Assembly: GCF_900113085.1 (NCBI RefSeq) | Contig: NZ_FOOC01000005.1 | Coordinates: 148,209-212,208 of the forward strand | Direction: 5' to 3' | From: Fontimonas thermophila | GTDB lineage: Bacteria; Pseudomonadota; Gammaproteobacteria; Nevskiales; Nevskiaceae | Length of the DNA stretch: 64,000 nt | In this document: one piece after another, positions 38,499-49,090 of the stretch | Layout: every line of letters starts with the position of its first letter | Position numbering within the stretch: the stretch's first letter is position 1 | Notes under the pieces: generated by a model | What the model saw: the letters and a program-made list of their open reading frames with translations, nothing else | Database searches by the model: none | What the model was told of the DNA's origin: nothing | Made by a program: the position numbers and the translations under genes

Positions 38499-38526
38499 AA
38501 AAGCCCCCGTGCTCACGGGGGCTTTT
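38499..38526 (+). terminator. Intrinsic terminator after the DUF1302 gene
   Basis: Arms AAAAGCCCCCGTG and CACGGGGGCTTTT with a very short loop, ending in TTTT, 17 bases after the stop. Because A-runs flank the other side too, it can also end leftward transcripts from the 79-residue gene. Confidence 0.88.
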
Positions 38527-38566
38527 CGTGGGTGGCCGCGAGCCATCGCCGAACCCGGCCGGAGGA

Positions 38567-38806
38567 TCAGGGCGCACGCGCAGGCACCGGGCGCGACGCG
38601 CGCACGACGAGGGCCAGCAGATACGGCGCCACCCAGGGCCGCCAGCGCTGGGCGCGGATCTCTGGCTGCTCCGGCAGCAGGCGCACGTTTATCGCCGACG
38701 GGCGCTTGCGCAACTCGGCCGGCAGGCTGCCGACGGGAATACGGACGTTCAGGTACTTGCCGTCGGCGGTGAGCTGGACGGCGAAAGGCAAGGTGTCTGC
38801 GGTCAT
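38567..38806 (-). CDS. Small uncharacterised protein, 79 residues
   Basis: I do not recognise this family. The product begins MTADTLPFAVQLTADGKYLN and is basic and proline-rich, with RIPVGSLPAELRKRPSAINVRLLP in the middle and a hydrophobic patch YLLALVVRASR near the end. GGAG six bases before the ATG at 38806 supports the start; it is not a membrane or secreted protein by inspection. It lies downstream of the WYL regulator gene on the same strand, 140 bases away. Confidence 0.65.
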   Translation of the reverse strand: MTADTLPFAVQLTADGKYLNVRIPVGSLPAELRKRPSAINVRLLPEQPEIRAQRWRPWVAPYLLALVVRASRPVPARAP

Positions 38807-38946
38807 GGGCGGCTCCGTGTGTGGAACGCGGGAGGCATTGTCCGCAGACACGGGCTCAAAACCCGAGCCTTGGACCGCCCTCACGGCGCTTGTGCCTCAA
38901 CCGCGCAGCGAACAGAAAAATCCGGATCGCCGGGGCGTCGCGCCCT

Positions 38947-39912
38947 TCAAGCACCGGGCTTGCGGTAACGTGCGGCGGCCCGCTCGAGGCGTTCGGCGAC
39001 CGCGTCGCGCAAGACGGCGGGGGCCATGACCTCGACCTCCGGCCCATAGCGCAGGATGTCGAGAATCAGCTCGTCGTCGCGATGATACGGCACGGACAGC
39101 TCGTAGCTGCCATCGGCCCGCCACACACCCTGCTGCTGCGGATGCCACTGCTCGGCGGCGACCCAGCGGGCCCGCGCCGGCGCGAAGCGCAGCACGGCAG
39201 TCGCCGTCGGCGCACCGGCGAAGATGCCGTAAGACCCGCCCAGCTCCCGATCGAGGCAGGCTTCGTCGATGTCCCGCGCCGGATCGTCGAGCAGTTCGGC
39301 GCCGCGGATGCAGTCGAGCGCGAACGTGCGCAAACCATCCGCCCGGTGACACCAGGCGTCGAGATACCAGTTGTCGCGGTAATGGACGAGGCGCTGCGGT
39401 GAAATCTCGCGCTCGCTGATCCGGGCATTCGAGCGCGCCTCGTAGCGGATGCGCAGGCACCGCCGCTGCAGCACCGCGGCGGCGACGGTCGCGAAATGCT
39501 GACCCGGCGCACGGGCGGCGAGCCGCAACAGGCGGATGCGGCCGGCGTTGTCGGCGGACAGGCCCTGGGATTTCAGAATCTGGTCGATGCGCGCCCTCAT
39601 CGGCGCGAGCGCCTCGTCGAGCAACCCCGGCTGGAAGGTGGCGAGCAGCTGCTGCAGCGTCAGCAGGCTCTGCAACTCCTCGGCGGAAAACCAGAAACCC
39701 GGCAGCTCGTAGGCGGCGTCGGTATAACGGTAGCCGCGCGGATCGCGCGTGGTTTCGATCGGGGCACCGAGCACGTCGCGGGTGTAGGCGAGCACGCGCC
39801 TGGCGGTCGCGCGCGAGCATTCGAGCTCGTCCATCACGCGGGCAAACGGTACCGGATAACGCGCCGTCTTGAGCAAACGGTGCAATCTGTAGACGTGTTC
39901 GAAGGATTTCAT
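38947..39912 (-). CDS. WYL domain-containing transcriptional regulator (YafY family)
   Basis: A 321-residue protein with an N-terminal winged HTH (about 1-65; FARVMDELECSRATARRVLAY) and a central WYL domain that contains the motif itself in NWYLDAWCHRADGLRTFALD. A C-terminal WCX-like region follows. WYL domains sense ligands such as nucleic acids or nucleotides, and members control phage defence, DNA damage and CRISPR genes in various bacteria. The only close downstream gene is the 79-residue orphan. Target unknown. Confidence 0.92.
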   Translation of the reverse strand: MKSFEHVYRLHRLLKTARYPVPFARVMDELECSRATARRVLAYTRDVLGAPIETTRDPRGYRYTDAAYELPGFWFSAEELQSLLTLQQLLATFQPGLLDEALAPMRARIDQILKSQGLSADNAGRIRLLRLAARAPGQHFATVAAAVLQRRCLRIRYEARSNARISEREISPQRLVHYRDNWYLDAWCHRADGLRTFALDCIRGAELLDDPARDIDEACLDRELGGSYGIFAGAPTATAVLRFAPARARWVAAEQWHPQQQGVWRADGSYELSVPYHRDDELILDILRYGPEVEVMAPAVLRDAVAERLERAAARYRKPGA

Positions 39913-40043
39913 GGCCGAGCTAGGCTAACCCAGGTCGGACCCCGTCTCACTACGAGCGAACCGGCAAGACATGGGCGGCACGCTGCATGCACCGTGGTCG
40001 GCCTGCCCGATCGCTCCTTCGGAAAACCGCGATCGCATCTGCA

Positions 40044-40073
40044 AAGAACAAGGCCCCGCAAGCCGGGGCCTTG
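40044..40073 (-). terminator. Terminator of groEL
   Basis: Ten-base arms CAAGGCCCCG and CGGGGCCTTG with loop CAAGC. Reading leftward the stem is followed by TTCTTTGC. It lies 76 bases past the groEL stop. Confidence 0.7.
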
Positions 40074-40148
40074 TGATGACAAAGTCGCACATCCGGCGGC
40101 TGGGGCCGCACACGGACCCCAGCCGTCGGCTGGCATGGGGACCGCCGC

Positions 40149-41858
<1,710 letters not shown>

Positions 41859-41879
41859 TCACCACCGGCGGGGCGTCGA

Positions 41880-42173
41880 TCACTTCTTCTCGAAAATCGC
41901 CATGATGTCGTCTTCGCGCATGACGAGGATGTCCTCGCCCTCGACCTTGACCTCGGAACCCGAGTACTTGCCGAAGAGGACGATGTCACCCTTCTTCACG
42001 TCCATGGGGATGATCTTGCCGTCGTCGGTCTTCTTGCCGGGCCCCACGGCCAACACCTCACCCCGGACCGGCTTTTCGGCCGCATTGTCCGGGATGATGA
42101 TGCCGCCGGCGGACTTCTTCTCTTCCTCGATACGCTTGACGATCACCCGATCGTGCAGGGGGCGCAGGTTCAT
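41880..42173 (-). CDS. groES: Co-chaperonin GroES
   Basis: The 97-residue 10-kDa lid of the chaperonin. It begins [20 protein letters not shown] and contains [20 protein letters not shown], the mobile loop that contacts GroEL. GGGAG six bases before the ATG fixes the start. First gene of the groES-groEL operon, preceded by a CIRCE operator and a sigma-32-like promoter. Confidence 0.98.
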   Translation of the reverse strand: MNLRPLHDRVIVKRIEEEKKSAGGIIIPDNAAEKPVRGEVLAVGPGKKTDDGKIIPMDVKKGDIVLFGKYSGSEVKVEGEDILVMREDDIMAIFEKK

Positions 42174-42242
42174 ATGAATCTCCCGATGGTTCAGTGACTT
42201 GAAGTTCCAGCACGAATGCCCCCGGCCCTTGGGGGCCGGTTG

Positions 42243-42269
42243 TTAGCACTCGCAATGAAAGGCTGCTAA
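42243..42269. promoter_or_regulatory. CIRCE operator (HrcA binding site) of groESL
   Basis: TTAGCACTC, nine bases, then GGCTGCTAA. The left arm is a perfect match to the CIRCE consensus and the right arm differs from GAGTGCTAA at two positions; the nine-base spacer is exact. It overlaps the predicted transcription start, so HrcA would repress groESL. Confidence 0.88.
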
Positions 42270-42270
42270 T

Positions 42271-42298
42271 TGTTGGGGACGGGCTTTGCGCTTTCAAG
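42271..42298 (-). promoter_or_regulatory. Sigma-32 (heat-shock) promoter of groESL
   Basis: Reading leftward: CTTGAAA (perfect sigma-32 -35 core, 42292-42298) preceded by CCC, a 13-base spacer, and CCCCAACA (42271-42278) in the place of CCCCATNT. The CIRCE begins one base downstream, giving dual positive and negative heat-shock control. Confidence 0.8.
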
Positions 42299-42501
42299 GG
42301 GCGTCGATCGATGACCCACCCCTGCCGCGCCCATCCACCCGGGCGCAACCCTCGCCCGACCCGGACCACCCCTGCGCAGGAAACAGACCGGGCGCTGCAC
42401 CCGGCCGGTGTCCGCCCGACGGCGATCCGCCCGGGTCAGGCAATTCCCGTCCGGCCGGATAGTAAAATCAGCCCAGACTGGCGCCTTGCGCCTTTGCACC
42501 C
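42299..42501. other. Intergenic region between the groESL promoter and the LuxR-type gene
   Basis: This is the rest of the 328-base gap between divergent groES and the regulator gene. I see no gene, RNA or strong promoter in it apart from the heat-shock elements listed on its left side. It must hold the regulator's own promoter, which I cannot identify with confidence. Confidence 0.6.
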
Positions 42502-43482
42502 ATGCCCAAAATCGCCCAGACCGATACGCTGGATCCCGTCGACCGTCTCATCGCGCGACTGTACCGCTGTGCCCTGTCGGTCCCCGCGCAGGATTTTCGC
42601 GCCTGGGCGCTGGAACAACTCAAGGCCGTGATCCCCCACGACGGCGCTTTGTGGGGGTCGGGGGTGACCACGCGCTGGAAATTTCACACGGTGACGGTCA
42701 CCGGCCTGCCGCCGGAGTTCCCGCACGTGCTCGAGGCCACCACGCGGATCAATCCGATCATCCCGCGCATTCTGCAGAACCTGGACACGCCGGTGGACAT
42801 GGCCAGCGTGCTGTCGGACGACGAATTCTTCGACTCCGAGATCTACCACCGCGCCTTCGAGCCCTATGGCATCACCCGCATCCTCTCCACCGGCCATCTG
42901 GACCGCCGCTCGGGGCTCTACTCGCTGGTCACGCTGTACCGCAAGAACCGTGAGCAGCCGTTCACCGAGGCCGACAAGGCGCGCCAGAAGCGCCTGACCT
43001 ACCATCTGTTCAATGCCGCCTCGCACGCGTTCTTCCTGCATCTGGCCAAGACGCACGCCGAGCGTCCGCCGGGGGCGGGCGCCGCCGTCGTCGATTCCAC
43101 CGGCACCTTCCACGAAGCCACGGTGCGTTTTCTCGATCTGCTCGAAGAGCGCTTTCCCTCGCGCCGGCCCGACACCCTGCCCATACCGATCCCCGAGCCG
43201 GGCCAGGTGATCCCGTTCCAGGATTTGATGATCCGCTGCGAGCCGCTGGGGGATTTGTCGTTGCTGACGGTGTGGCCGGCCGGACCGCTGGACCGGCTGA
43301 CCGCCCGGGAACGCGAGATCGTCACCTGCGTCGCGCAGGGTTTGTCGTTCAAGCAGGCGGCGAAGAAGATCGGCGTCGCCCCCTCGACCGTGGCCAATCA
43401 TCTGTACCGGGTCTATCGCAAACTCGGGGTCTGCAGCCGCACCGAGCTCGCGACCCTGGTGCATCCCCAGAACCGGGTCTGA
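42502..43482 (+). CDS. LuxR family transcriptional regulator with unknown N-terminal sensor
   Basis: A 326-residue protein. The C-terminal LuxR/GerE HTH spans about 262-322 (LTAREREIVTCVAQGLSFKQAAKKIGVAPSTVANHLYRVYRKL region). The first 190 residues resemble a GAF-like fold but lack the acyl-homoserine-lactone binding WYDPEW pattern, and there is no response-regulator receiver domain. So it is not an evident quorum or two-component regulator. No adjacent synthase gene. It diverges from groESL and precedes the DUF5924 gene by 59 bases. Confidence 0.88.
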   Translation: MPKIAQTDTLDPVDRLIARLYRCALSVPAQDFRAWALEQLKAVIPHDGALWGSGVTTRWKFHTVTVTGLPPEFPHVLEATTRINPIIPRILQNLDTPVDMASVLSDDEFFDSEIYHRAFEPYGITRILSTGHLDRRSGLYSLVTLYRKNREQPFTEADKARQKRLTYHLFNAASHAFFLHLAKTHAERPPGAGAAVVDSTGTFHEATVRFLDLLEERFPSRRPDTLPIPIPEPGQVIPFQDLMIRCEPLGDLSLLTVWPAGPLDRLTAREREIVTCVAQGLSFKQAAKKIGVAPSTVANHLYRVYRKLGVCSRTELATLVHPQNRV

Positions 43483-43541
43483 CGCCGGATCCTGGACGTC
43501 GCACGGCACTTCTCGCCCCAATCTGACTCCGATCTCATGCG

Positions 43542-44558
43542 ATGAACGATGCCTCGCTGACCACCACCGCGCGCTGGCAGGTGCACTGGCAGCGCTGGAA
43601 GCATCTGGTCGCCGTGGCCAGTTTCGCGCTCGGCGTGGCGAGCTTTCTGCTGTTCGAACGCGGGGAGAGGGTCGCGCAGGCCTTGGTCATCCTGCTGCCG
43701 CTGTCCTGGCTGCTCGCACTGCTGGAGCCGCAATTGCGCCGCTGGCTCGAGTACCGCCAGCGCACGCTGCCGGTATCGCCGCTGCTGCTCGGTTACGTCG
43801 CGCAGGCACTGCACCAGGAGTCCCTGTTCTTCACGCTGCCATTTTTCTTTGCGACGACGGCCTGGTCGTCGCCCCAGCTCGCATTCACCGCGCTGATGTC
43901 GGTGCTCGCGCTGCTGTCGATCATCGACCCGCTGTACTACCGCCACGTCGTCCCGCGCCGGGCCGCCCTGTGGGCTTTCCATGCGCTCGCCGGCTCGATC
44001 ACCGTGCTCACCGCAGCGCCGATGCTCTGGCACCTGACCACGACCGAGGCCTTGTGGCTGGCACTGGCCTGCCTTGGCCTGATCAGCATCCCGGCCTGGC
44101 ACGCGGGTCTGCCGGCGAGGCTGCCGCTGCGCGGCCTGTGGGCCATCGCGCTGGCGATGGCGCTTGCGGCATTGGGCTGGCAGCTACGCGTCGCGATTCC
44201 GCCGGCCACCCTCTGGGTCACCCAGATGACGGTGACGCACACGGTCGATGTCGCTGCCAAATCGCCCGGGCAGGGCTTCGCCATCATCGATGCCGCGACG
44301 CTGCGTGCGCAGGGCGCCTATGCCTGGAGCAGCATCCACGCGCCACGGGGTCTGCGTGAAACGGTGCGGCACGAGTGGTTTCACGAGGGCCGGCGGGTCG
44401 ATGTCATCGACCTGCAGATCCACGGCGGGCGAGAAGACGGTTATCGGGCCTGGTCCCACAAAACCGCGTTTCCATCCGATCCGCGCGGACATTGGCAGGT
44501 GCGCGTCGTCACCCAGAGCGGACAGCTGATCGGACAAACCGGCTTTACCGTGCGCTAA
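43542..44558 (+). CDS. DUF5924/DUF2914 domain membrane protein
   Basis: A 338-residue protein with about seven membrane segments in residues 20-215 (the DUF5924-type region) and a soluble C-terminal DUF2914 domain of about 110 residues (VRHEWFHEGRRVDVIDLQIHGG, then WQVRVVTQSGQLIGQTGFTV). DUF2914 domains are predicted periplasmic beta folds of unknown role. The gene lies between a LuxR-type regulator and a rhodanese gene. Family names are from recall of the pattern. Confidence 0.8.
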   Translation: MNDASLTTTARWQVHWQRWKHLVAVASFALGVASFLLFERGERVAQALVILLPLSWLLALLEPQLRRWLEYRQRTLPVSPLLLGYVAQALHQESLFFTLPFFFATTAWSSPQLAFTALMSVLALLSIIDPLYYRHVVPRRAALWAFHALAGSITVLTAAPMLWHLTTTEALWLALACLGLISIPAWHAGLPARLPLRGLWAIALAMALAALGWQLRVAIPPATLWVTQMTVTHTVDVAAKSPGQGFAIIDAATLRAQGAYAWSSIHAPRGLRETVRHEWFHEGRRVDVIDLQIHGGREDGYRAWSHKTAFPSDPRGHWQVRVVTQSGQLIGQTGFTVR

Positions 44559-44619
44559 AGCCCCGCACGCCCACACCAACCGCCAGCGGGCAACAGGCCA
44601 CCTGCTAGACTCGCGCATC

Positions 44620-44934
44620 ATGCGCACCATCGACGTCCACGAGCTGCAACGGCGCCTGGCCCGGGGCGATACGCTGCTGCTCGACGTGCGCACCGACGAG
44701 GAGCGCCGCATCGCGGCGATCCCGGGTGCCGTGCACATCCCGCTGCAGGAATTGCCGCAGCGCCTGGGGGAACTCGATCCTTCCCGGCCGATCGCCGTCT
44801 TATGTCACCACGGCGTGCGCTCGGCGCTGGCCGCGCGTTTGCTGGAACAACGGGGATTCGCGGATGTCTGCAACGTCGACGGCGGCATCGATGCGTGGTC
44901 GGCGCATATCGATCCCGCGGTGCCCCGCTACTGA
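44620..44934 (+). CDS. Rhodanese-like domain protein
   Basis: A 104-residue single-domain rhodanese (thiosulfate sulfurtransferase fold). The active loop is LCHHGVRSALAARLL, with catalytic cysteine preceding HHGVRS, and the start LLLDVRTDEER is typical. Size and layout match GlpE/PspE-type small rhodaneses without a signal peptide. It ends 35 bases before the TolC-family gene and may be co-transcribed. Confidence 0.92.
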   Translation: MRTIDVHELQRRLARGDTLLLDVRTDEERRIAAIPGAVHIPLQELPQRLGELDPSRPIAVLCHHGVRSALAARLLEQRGFADVCNVDGGIDAWSAHIDPAVPRY

Positions 44935-44969
44935 AAAACCGTACTGCCACACGATCATCGAGGAGCGCC

Positions 44970-46337
44970 ATGCATCTTCTCCGAGGGAGTCTGCTCGCCG
45001 CCATACTGGTGCTGCCCGGATGGGGCCAGGCGCACGACCTCATGCGCGTCTACGATCTCGCCCTGCGCAACGATGCGAGCCTGCGCGCCGCGCGCCACGC
45101 GCGCGACGCCGCGTTGGAGGCTCACCCACAGGCGCGCGCGGCCCTATTGCCCCAGCTCACCGGCGCCTACAGCTATGGCTATGCCGACACCGACGGCACT
45201 TACCAGTTCAACGAACCCCGTCTGGATCCGAACACCGGTGAACTGATCTCGCGGGAGGCCTTCCATTTCGACGGCACCGATCGCGGGCTGTCGATCACGC
45301 TGAATCAGCCGTTGTTCGATCTGGCGAGCTGGCGGCGCCTGCAGCAGGCCGCAAGTCAGGTGGCGCTCGCCCACGTGAACTATCGCAACGCCGAGCAAGA
45401 CCTGATCCTGCGCGTCGCCCAGGCCTATTTCGGCGTGCTCGGCGCCCGCGACAACCTGCGCTCGGCGCAGGCCGAAAAAGCCGCCGTCGAACGCCAGCTC
45501 GAACAGGCGCGCAGGCGTTTCGAAGTCGGACTGTCGGCAATCACCGATGTGCAGGAAGCGCAGGCGCGCTATGACCTGACCGTGGCCACCGAGCTGGAAG
45601 CGCAGCAGCGCCTCGCCGCCGCCCAGGAGGCCCTTGCCGAGATCACCCAGCAAAAGCCGGACGAGACCGCCGCGTTACGCGAGGACATCCCATTGCCTGC
45701 GCCCGAACCGGATGACGTCGAGCGCTGGGTGGCCTTTGCGCTGGACGGCAATCTCGAACTGCTGGCTGCACGGCTCGATTACGACATCGCCGCCCGCGGT
45801 GTGCAGGTGGCCCGTGCCGGCCATCTGCCGACGCTGGGGCTGCGCGGCACCTACGAAGACGGCGATTCTGAATCGCGTAGCGTGCCGACCAATAGCGAGG
45901 GTACCTCGGTCGCGCTCAATCTCAGCGTGCCTTTGTTCTCTGGCGGCGCCACGCAGTCGGGCGTACGTCAAGCCATCGCCACACGCGAGCAACGTCGGGC
46001 CCAGCAAGAGGGGACGGCGCGCCGCATCGAGCGCACCACCCGCGATGCCTACCAGGCCGTGATCACCGGCGCGGCGCGCGTCAGGGCGTTCAAGCAAGCC
46101 GTGATCTCGAACACGACCGCACTCGAAGCCAGTGAGGCCGGGCTCGAGGTCGGCACCCGCACTGCCGTCGACGTGCTCAATACACAGCAGCAGCTCTACG
46201 GCGCGCAGCGCAATTACCTGCAATCCCGCTATGACTATCTACTCGCCGTCTTGCGCCTGAAGGCCGTGGCCGGGCAACTGACCGCGGCCGACCTCGCCGA
46301 GATCGACCGCTTGCTGACCACCGGCCAGACCTCTTGA
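44970..46337 (+). CDS. tolC: TolC family outer-membrane efflux/secretion protein
   Basis: A 455-residue TolC homologue, the outer-membrane channel of tripartite efflux and type I secretion. A signal peptide ends about GWGQA, then HDLMRVYDLALRNDASLRAARHARDA starts the first OEP repeat; the second begins about residue 260. NTQQQLYGAQRNYLQSRYDYLLAVLRLKAVAGQLT is the usual C-terminal block. GAGGAG five bases before the ATG at 44970 supports the start. No inner-membrane pump or adaptor gene is adjacent, so it may be the general TolC. Confidence 0.93.
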   Translation: MHLLRGSLLAAILVLPGWGQAHDLMRVYDLALRNDASLRAARHARDAALEAHPQARAALLPQLTGAYSYGYADTDGTYQFNEPRLDPNTGELISREAFHFDGTDRGLSITLNQPLFDLASWRRLQQAASQVALAHVNYRNAEQDLILRVAQAYFGVLGARDNLRSAQAEKAAVERQLEQARRRFEVGLSAITDVQEAQARYDLTVATELEAQQRLAAAQEALAEITQQKPDETAALREDIPLPAPEPDDVERWVAFALDGNLELLAARLDYDIAARGVQVARAGHLPTLGLRGTYEDGDSESRSVPTNSEGTSVALNLSVPLFSGGATQSGVRQAIATREQRRAQQEGTARRIERTTRDAYQAVITGAARVRAFKQAVISNTTALEASEAGLEVGTRTAVDVLNTQQQLYGAQRNYLQSRYDYLLAVLRLKAVAGQLTAADLAEIDRLLTTGQTS

Positions 46338-46346
46338 TCGGCGTGC

Positions 46347-47537
46347 TCATGGCCGCGCCAGCACGTGCAATACCGTCAGCGCACCCGTTGCGCACACGGC
46401 GATGACCAGCGCCATCGGGAGCGGGGTCCCATCGTGGAAGTGGCCGACCGCCGCACCGGCGACGGCAGCCACGGCGAATTGCAACGTTCCCATCAGCGCC
46501 GAGGCGAGTCCGGCGCGGTCGCCGAGCGGCGCCATCGCCGCAGCCGTCGCATTGGGAAAATTGAACCCGAGACTGCCGATGCAGAAAAACAACGGCAGCG
46601 CCACACCCCAGAGCCCGCCCCAGCCGGTGGCGGCGGTCAGAACCAGCAACCATGCACAAGCGGCGAATGCCGCAAGGGCGCCGCGAACGATGCGCTCGGC
46701 TTTATAACGGCGGAGCAACAGACCGTTGAGTTGCGAAGCCGCGACCAGGCCGGCGGCATTGGCGCCGAAAAACCACCCGAAGTGATCCGGTGCGATACCG
46801 AAAACCTCGATAAAGACGAAAGCCGCGCCCGAGATATAGGCGAACATACCGGCCGAGCCGATGCCCGCCGCGAGCGCATATCCCATGAAGTGCCGGTGCC
46901 GGAGCAGGCCGGCGTAGCCCCGGATCACCGCGCCCATCCGGATCGGCGGCGCACGCTGCGCAAGCGTCTCCGGCAACGTACGGGCCGCAACCAGGCAGAT
47001 CACCCCGAACAAGGTCAGGGCGAGGAAGATCGCCTGCCAGCCAGCGAACCGCAGAATCTGACCGCCGGCGAGCGGAGCCAGAATCGGCGCCACGCCCATG
47101 ACCAACACCATCGACGAGACGATGCGTGCCATCTGCTGCGGCTCGAAACGGTCGCGCACCATCGCCCGGCTGATGACGATGCCGGCGCAGCCACCGACGG
47201 CCTGTACGAAACGCATCGCGATGAGCACCTCGATCGTCGGCGCCAGTGCACAGGCCAGCGACGCGAAGGTGTACAGCGCAAGCCCCGCGAGCAGTGGGAT
47301 GCGCCGGCCATGACGGTCCGCGAGTGGCCCATAGACGAGCTGGCCCAGCGCCAGGCCGAGGAAATAAGCCGACAGCGTGAGCTGCACCTCGCTCGTATCG
47401 GCTCCGAAGTATGCCTGCAACCCCGGCAGGCTCGGCAGATACATGTCGATGGTCATCGGCCCGATCGCGACGATCGTGCCGAGGATCAGCACCCAGCGAC
47501 GCTGCGCGGCGCTATCCACGTTTGCGGCGCGCCTCAC
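46347..47537 (-). CDS. Bcr/CflA family drug-resistance MFS exporter
   Basis: A 396-residue 12-segment major facilitator. It begins with [20 protein letters not shown], the Bcr/CflA signature with the conserved Met-Tyr-Leu-Pro motif, and [17 protein letters not shown] is the MFS A-motif. Members expel bicyclomycin, chloramphenicol or sulfonamides; substrate unknown. Its start overlaps the lysS stop by four bases (ATGA), so it is coupled to prfB-lysS, an unusual partner. Confidence 0.92.
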   Translation of the reverse strand: MRRAANVDSAAQRRWVLILGTIVAIGPMTIDMYLPSLPGLQAYFGADTSEVQLTLSAYFLGLALGQLVYGPLADRHGRRIPLLAGLALYTFASLACALAPTIEVLIAMRFVQAVGGCAGIVISRAMVRDRFEPQQMARIVSSMVLVMGVAPILAPLAGGQILRFAGWQAIFLALTLFGVICLVAARTLPETLAQRAPPIRMGAVIRGYAGLLRHRHFMGYALAAGIGSAGMFAYISGAAFVFIEVFGIAPDHFGWFFGANAAGLVAASQLNGLLLRRYKAERIVRGALAAFAACAWLLVLTAATGWGGLWGVALPLFFCIGSLGFNFPNATAAAMAPLGDRAGLASALMGTLQFAVAAVAGAAVGHFHDGTPLPMALVIAVCATGALTVLHVLARP

Positions 47538-49036
47538 GCCTCTGGCCGCATCTGCGGAAAGAGCAGGACATCGCGGATGCTCGGCGCATCGGTGAGGAAC
47601 ATCACCAAGCGGTCGATGCCGACACCGACGCCAGCGGTCGGCGGCAGGCCGTATTCGAGCGCGCGGATGTAATCGGCGTCGAACAGCATGGCCTCATCGT
47701 CGCCGGCCTGCTTGGCCGCCACCTGGGCCCGGAACCGCGCGGCCTGATCGTCCGGATCATTGAGCTCGGAAAAACCGTTGGCGATCTCGCGGCCGGCGAT
47801 GAACAGCTCGAAACGGTCGGTGACGGTGGGATCGGCGTCGTTGGCTCGCGCCAGCGGTGAGACCTCGGTCGGGAATTCGGTGATGAAGGTCGGATCGAGC
47901 AGCGTCGTCTCGACGGTCTTTTCGAAAATCTCGGTCAGCAGCTTGCCGACGCCATAGGCGGGTTTGACGTCACCACCGACGCGTTTGGCATAAGCCGCGA
48001 GCCGCTCGCGGTCAACCAGCGCCGATGCGTCGAGATCCGGGTTGTGGCGCAGCACCGCCTCTTTCATCGTCCAGCGGTTGAACGGCTTTTCCAGATCGTA
48101 GGTCCGGCCCTGGTAGCGGATCACGGCAGAACCATGCACGGCGATCGCAACATCGCGGATCAGGGTTTCGACCAGATCCATCGCCTCACGGTAATCGGCG
48201 TAGGCCTGGTAGAACTCCAGCATCGTGAACTCGGGGTTGTGTCGCGTCGACAAGCCCTCGTTGCGGAAGTTGCGGTTGATTTCGTAAACCTTCTCGAAGC
48301 CGCCGACGACCAGGCGCTTGAGATACAGCTCGGGGGCGATGCGCAGATAGAAATCGCGGTCGAGCGCGTTGTAATGCGTGACGAACGGACGCGCCGTAGC
48401 CCCCCCTGCAATGGGTTGCAACATCGGCGTCTCGACCTCGATGAACCCGAGCGCATCGAGGAAATTGCGGATGAAGCGCACGGTCTTGCCGCGTTTCTCG
48501 AATGTCGTCCTGACCTCTGGATTGACGATCAAATCCAGATAACGCTGGCGGTAACGCACCTCGGTGTCGGTGAGGCCGGCCCATTTCTCGGGCAGCGGCC
48601 GCAGGTTCTTCACCAGCAAGCGCAGTTCCGAGACCTTGACCGAGAGCTCACCGGTCTTGGTCTTGAACACGGTGCCACGCACTCCGAGCAGGTCACCGAC
48701 GTCGGCGTGCTTGAACGTTTCGTACTGCGCATCGCCCACGACATTGAGCTGGACGAAAAGCTGGATGCGCCCGGACATGTCCTGGAGCTGGCCGAAGCTG
48801 GCCTTGCCCATGACACGCTTGGCCATCAGCCGCCCGGCGAGCGCAAACACCGTCGTTTCGGCTTCCAGGGAAGCGGCATCGCGACTGCCATAGGTACCGA
48901 TCAGATACTCAGCGAGCGTGTCGCGGCGAAAATCGTTTGGGAAAGCCTGCCCCTGCGCGCGCAACCGGTCGAGCTTCTCGCGCCGCGTCGCGATCAAGTG
49001 GTTTTCATCCGGCGGCGTCTGGGCGTGGTCGGTCAT
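47534..49036 (-). CDS. lysS: Lysyl-tRNA synthetase, class II
   Basis: LysRS charges tRNA-Lys. The 500-residue protein is standard length: an N-terminal OB-fold anticodon domain, motif 2 [20 protein letters not shown] and motif 3 [11 protein letters not shown]. It follows prfB by 54 bases, the same order as in E. coli, and overlaps the MFS exporter at its end. Confidence 0.98.
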   Translation of the reverse strand: MTDHAQTPPDENHLIATRREKLDRLRAQGQAFPNDFRRDTLAEYLIGTYGSRDAASLEAETTVFALAGRLMAKRVMGKASFGQLQDMSGRIQLFVQLNVVGDAQYETFKHADVGDLLGVRGTVFKTKTGELSVKVSELRLLVKNLRPLPEKWAGLTDTEVRYRQRYLDLIVNPEVRTTFEKRGKTVRFIRNFLDALGFIEVETPMLQPIAGGATARPFVTHYNALDRDFYLRIAPELYLKRLVVGGFEKVYEINRNFRNEGLSTRHNPEFTMLEFYQAYADYREAMDLVETLIRDVAIAVHGSAVIRYQGRTYDLEKPFNRWTMKEAVLRHNPDLDASALVDRERLAAYAKRVGGDVKPAYGVGKLLTEIFEKTVETTLLDPTFITEFPTEVSPLARANDADPTVTDRFELFIAGREIANGFSELNDPDDQAARFRAQVAAKQAGDDEAMLFDADYIRALEYGLPPTAGVGVGIDRLVMFLTDAPSIRDVLLFPQMRPEA

Positions 49037-49090
49037 GTGTTCCTCGTGCGGCGTCGGGCCAAAAACGGTAACGCCCGTGGCGTCTGCCGG

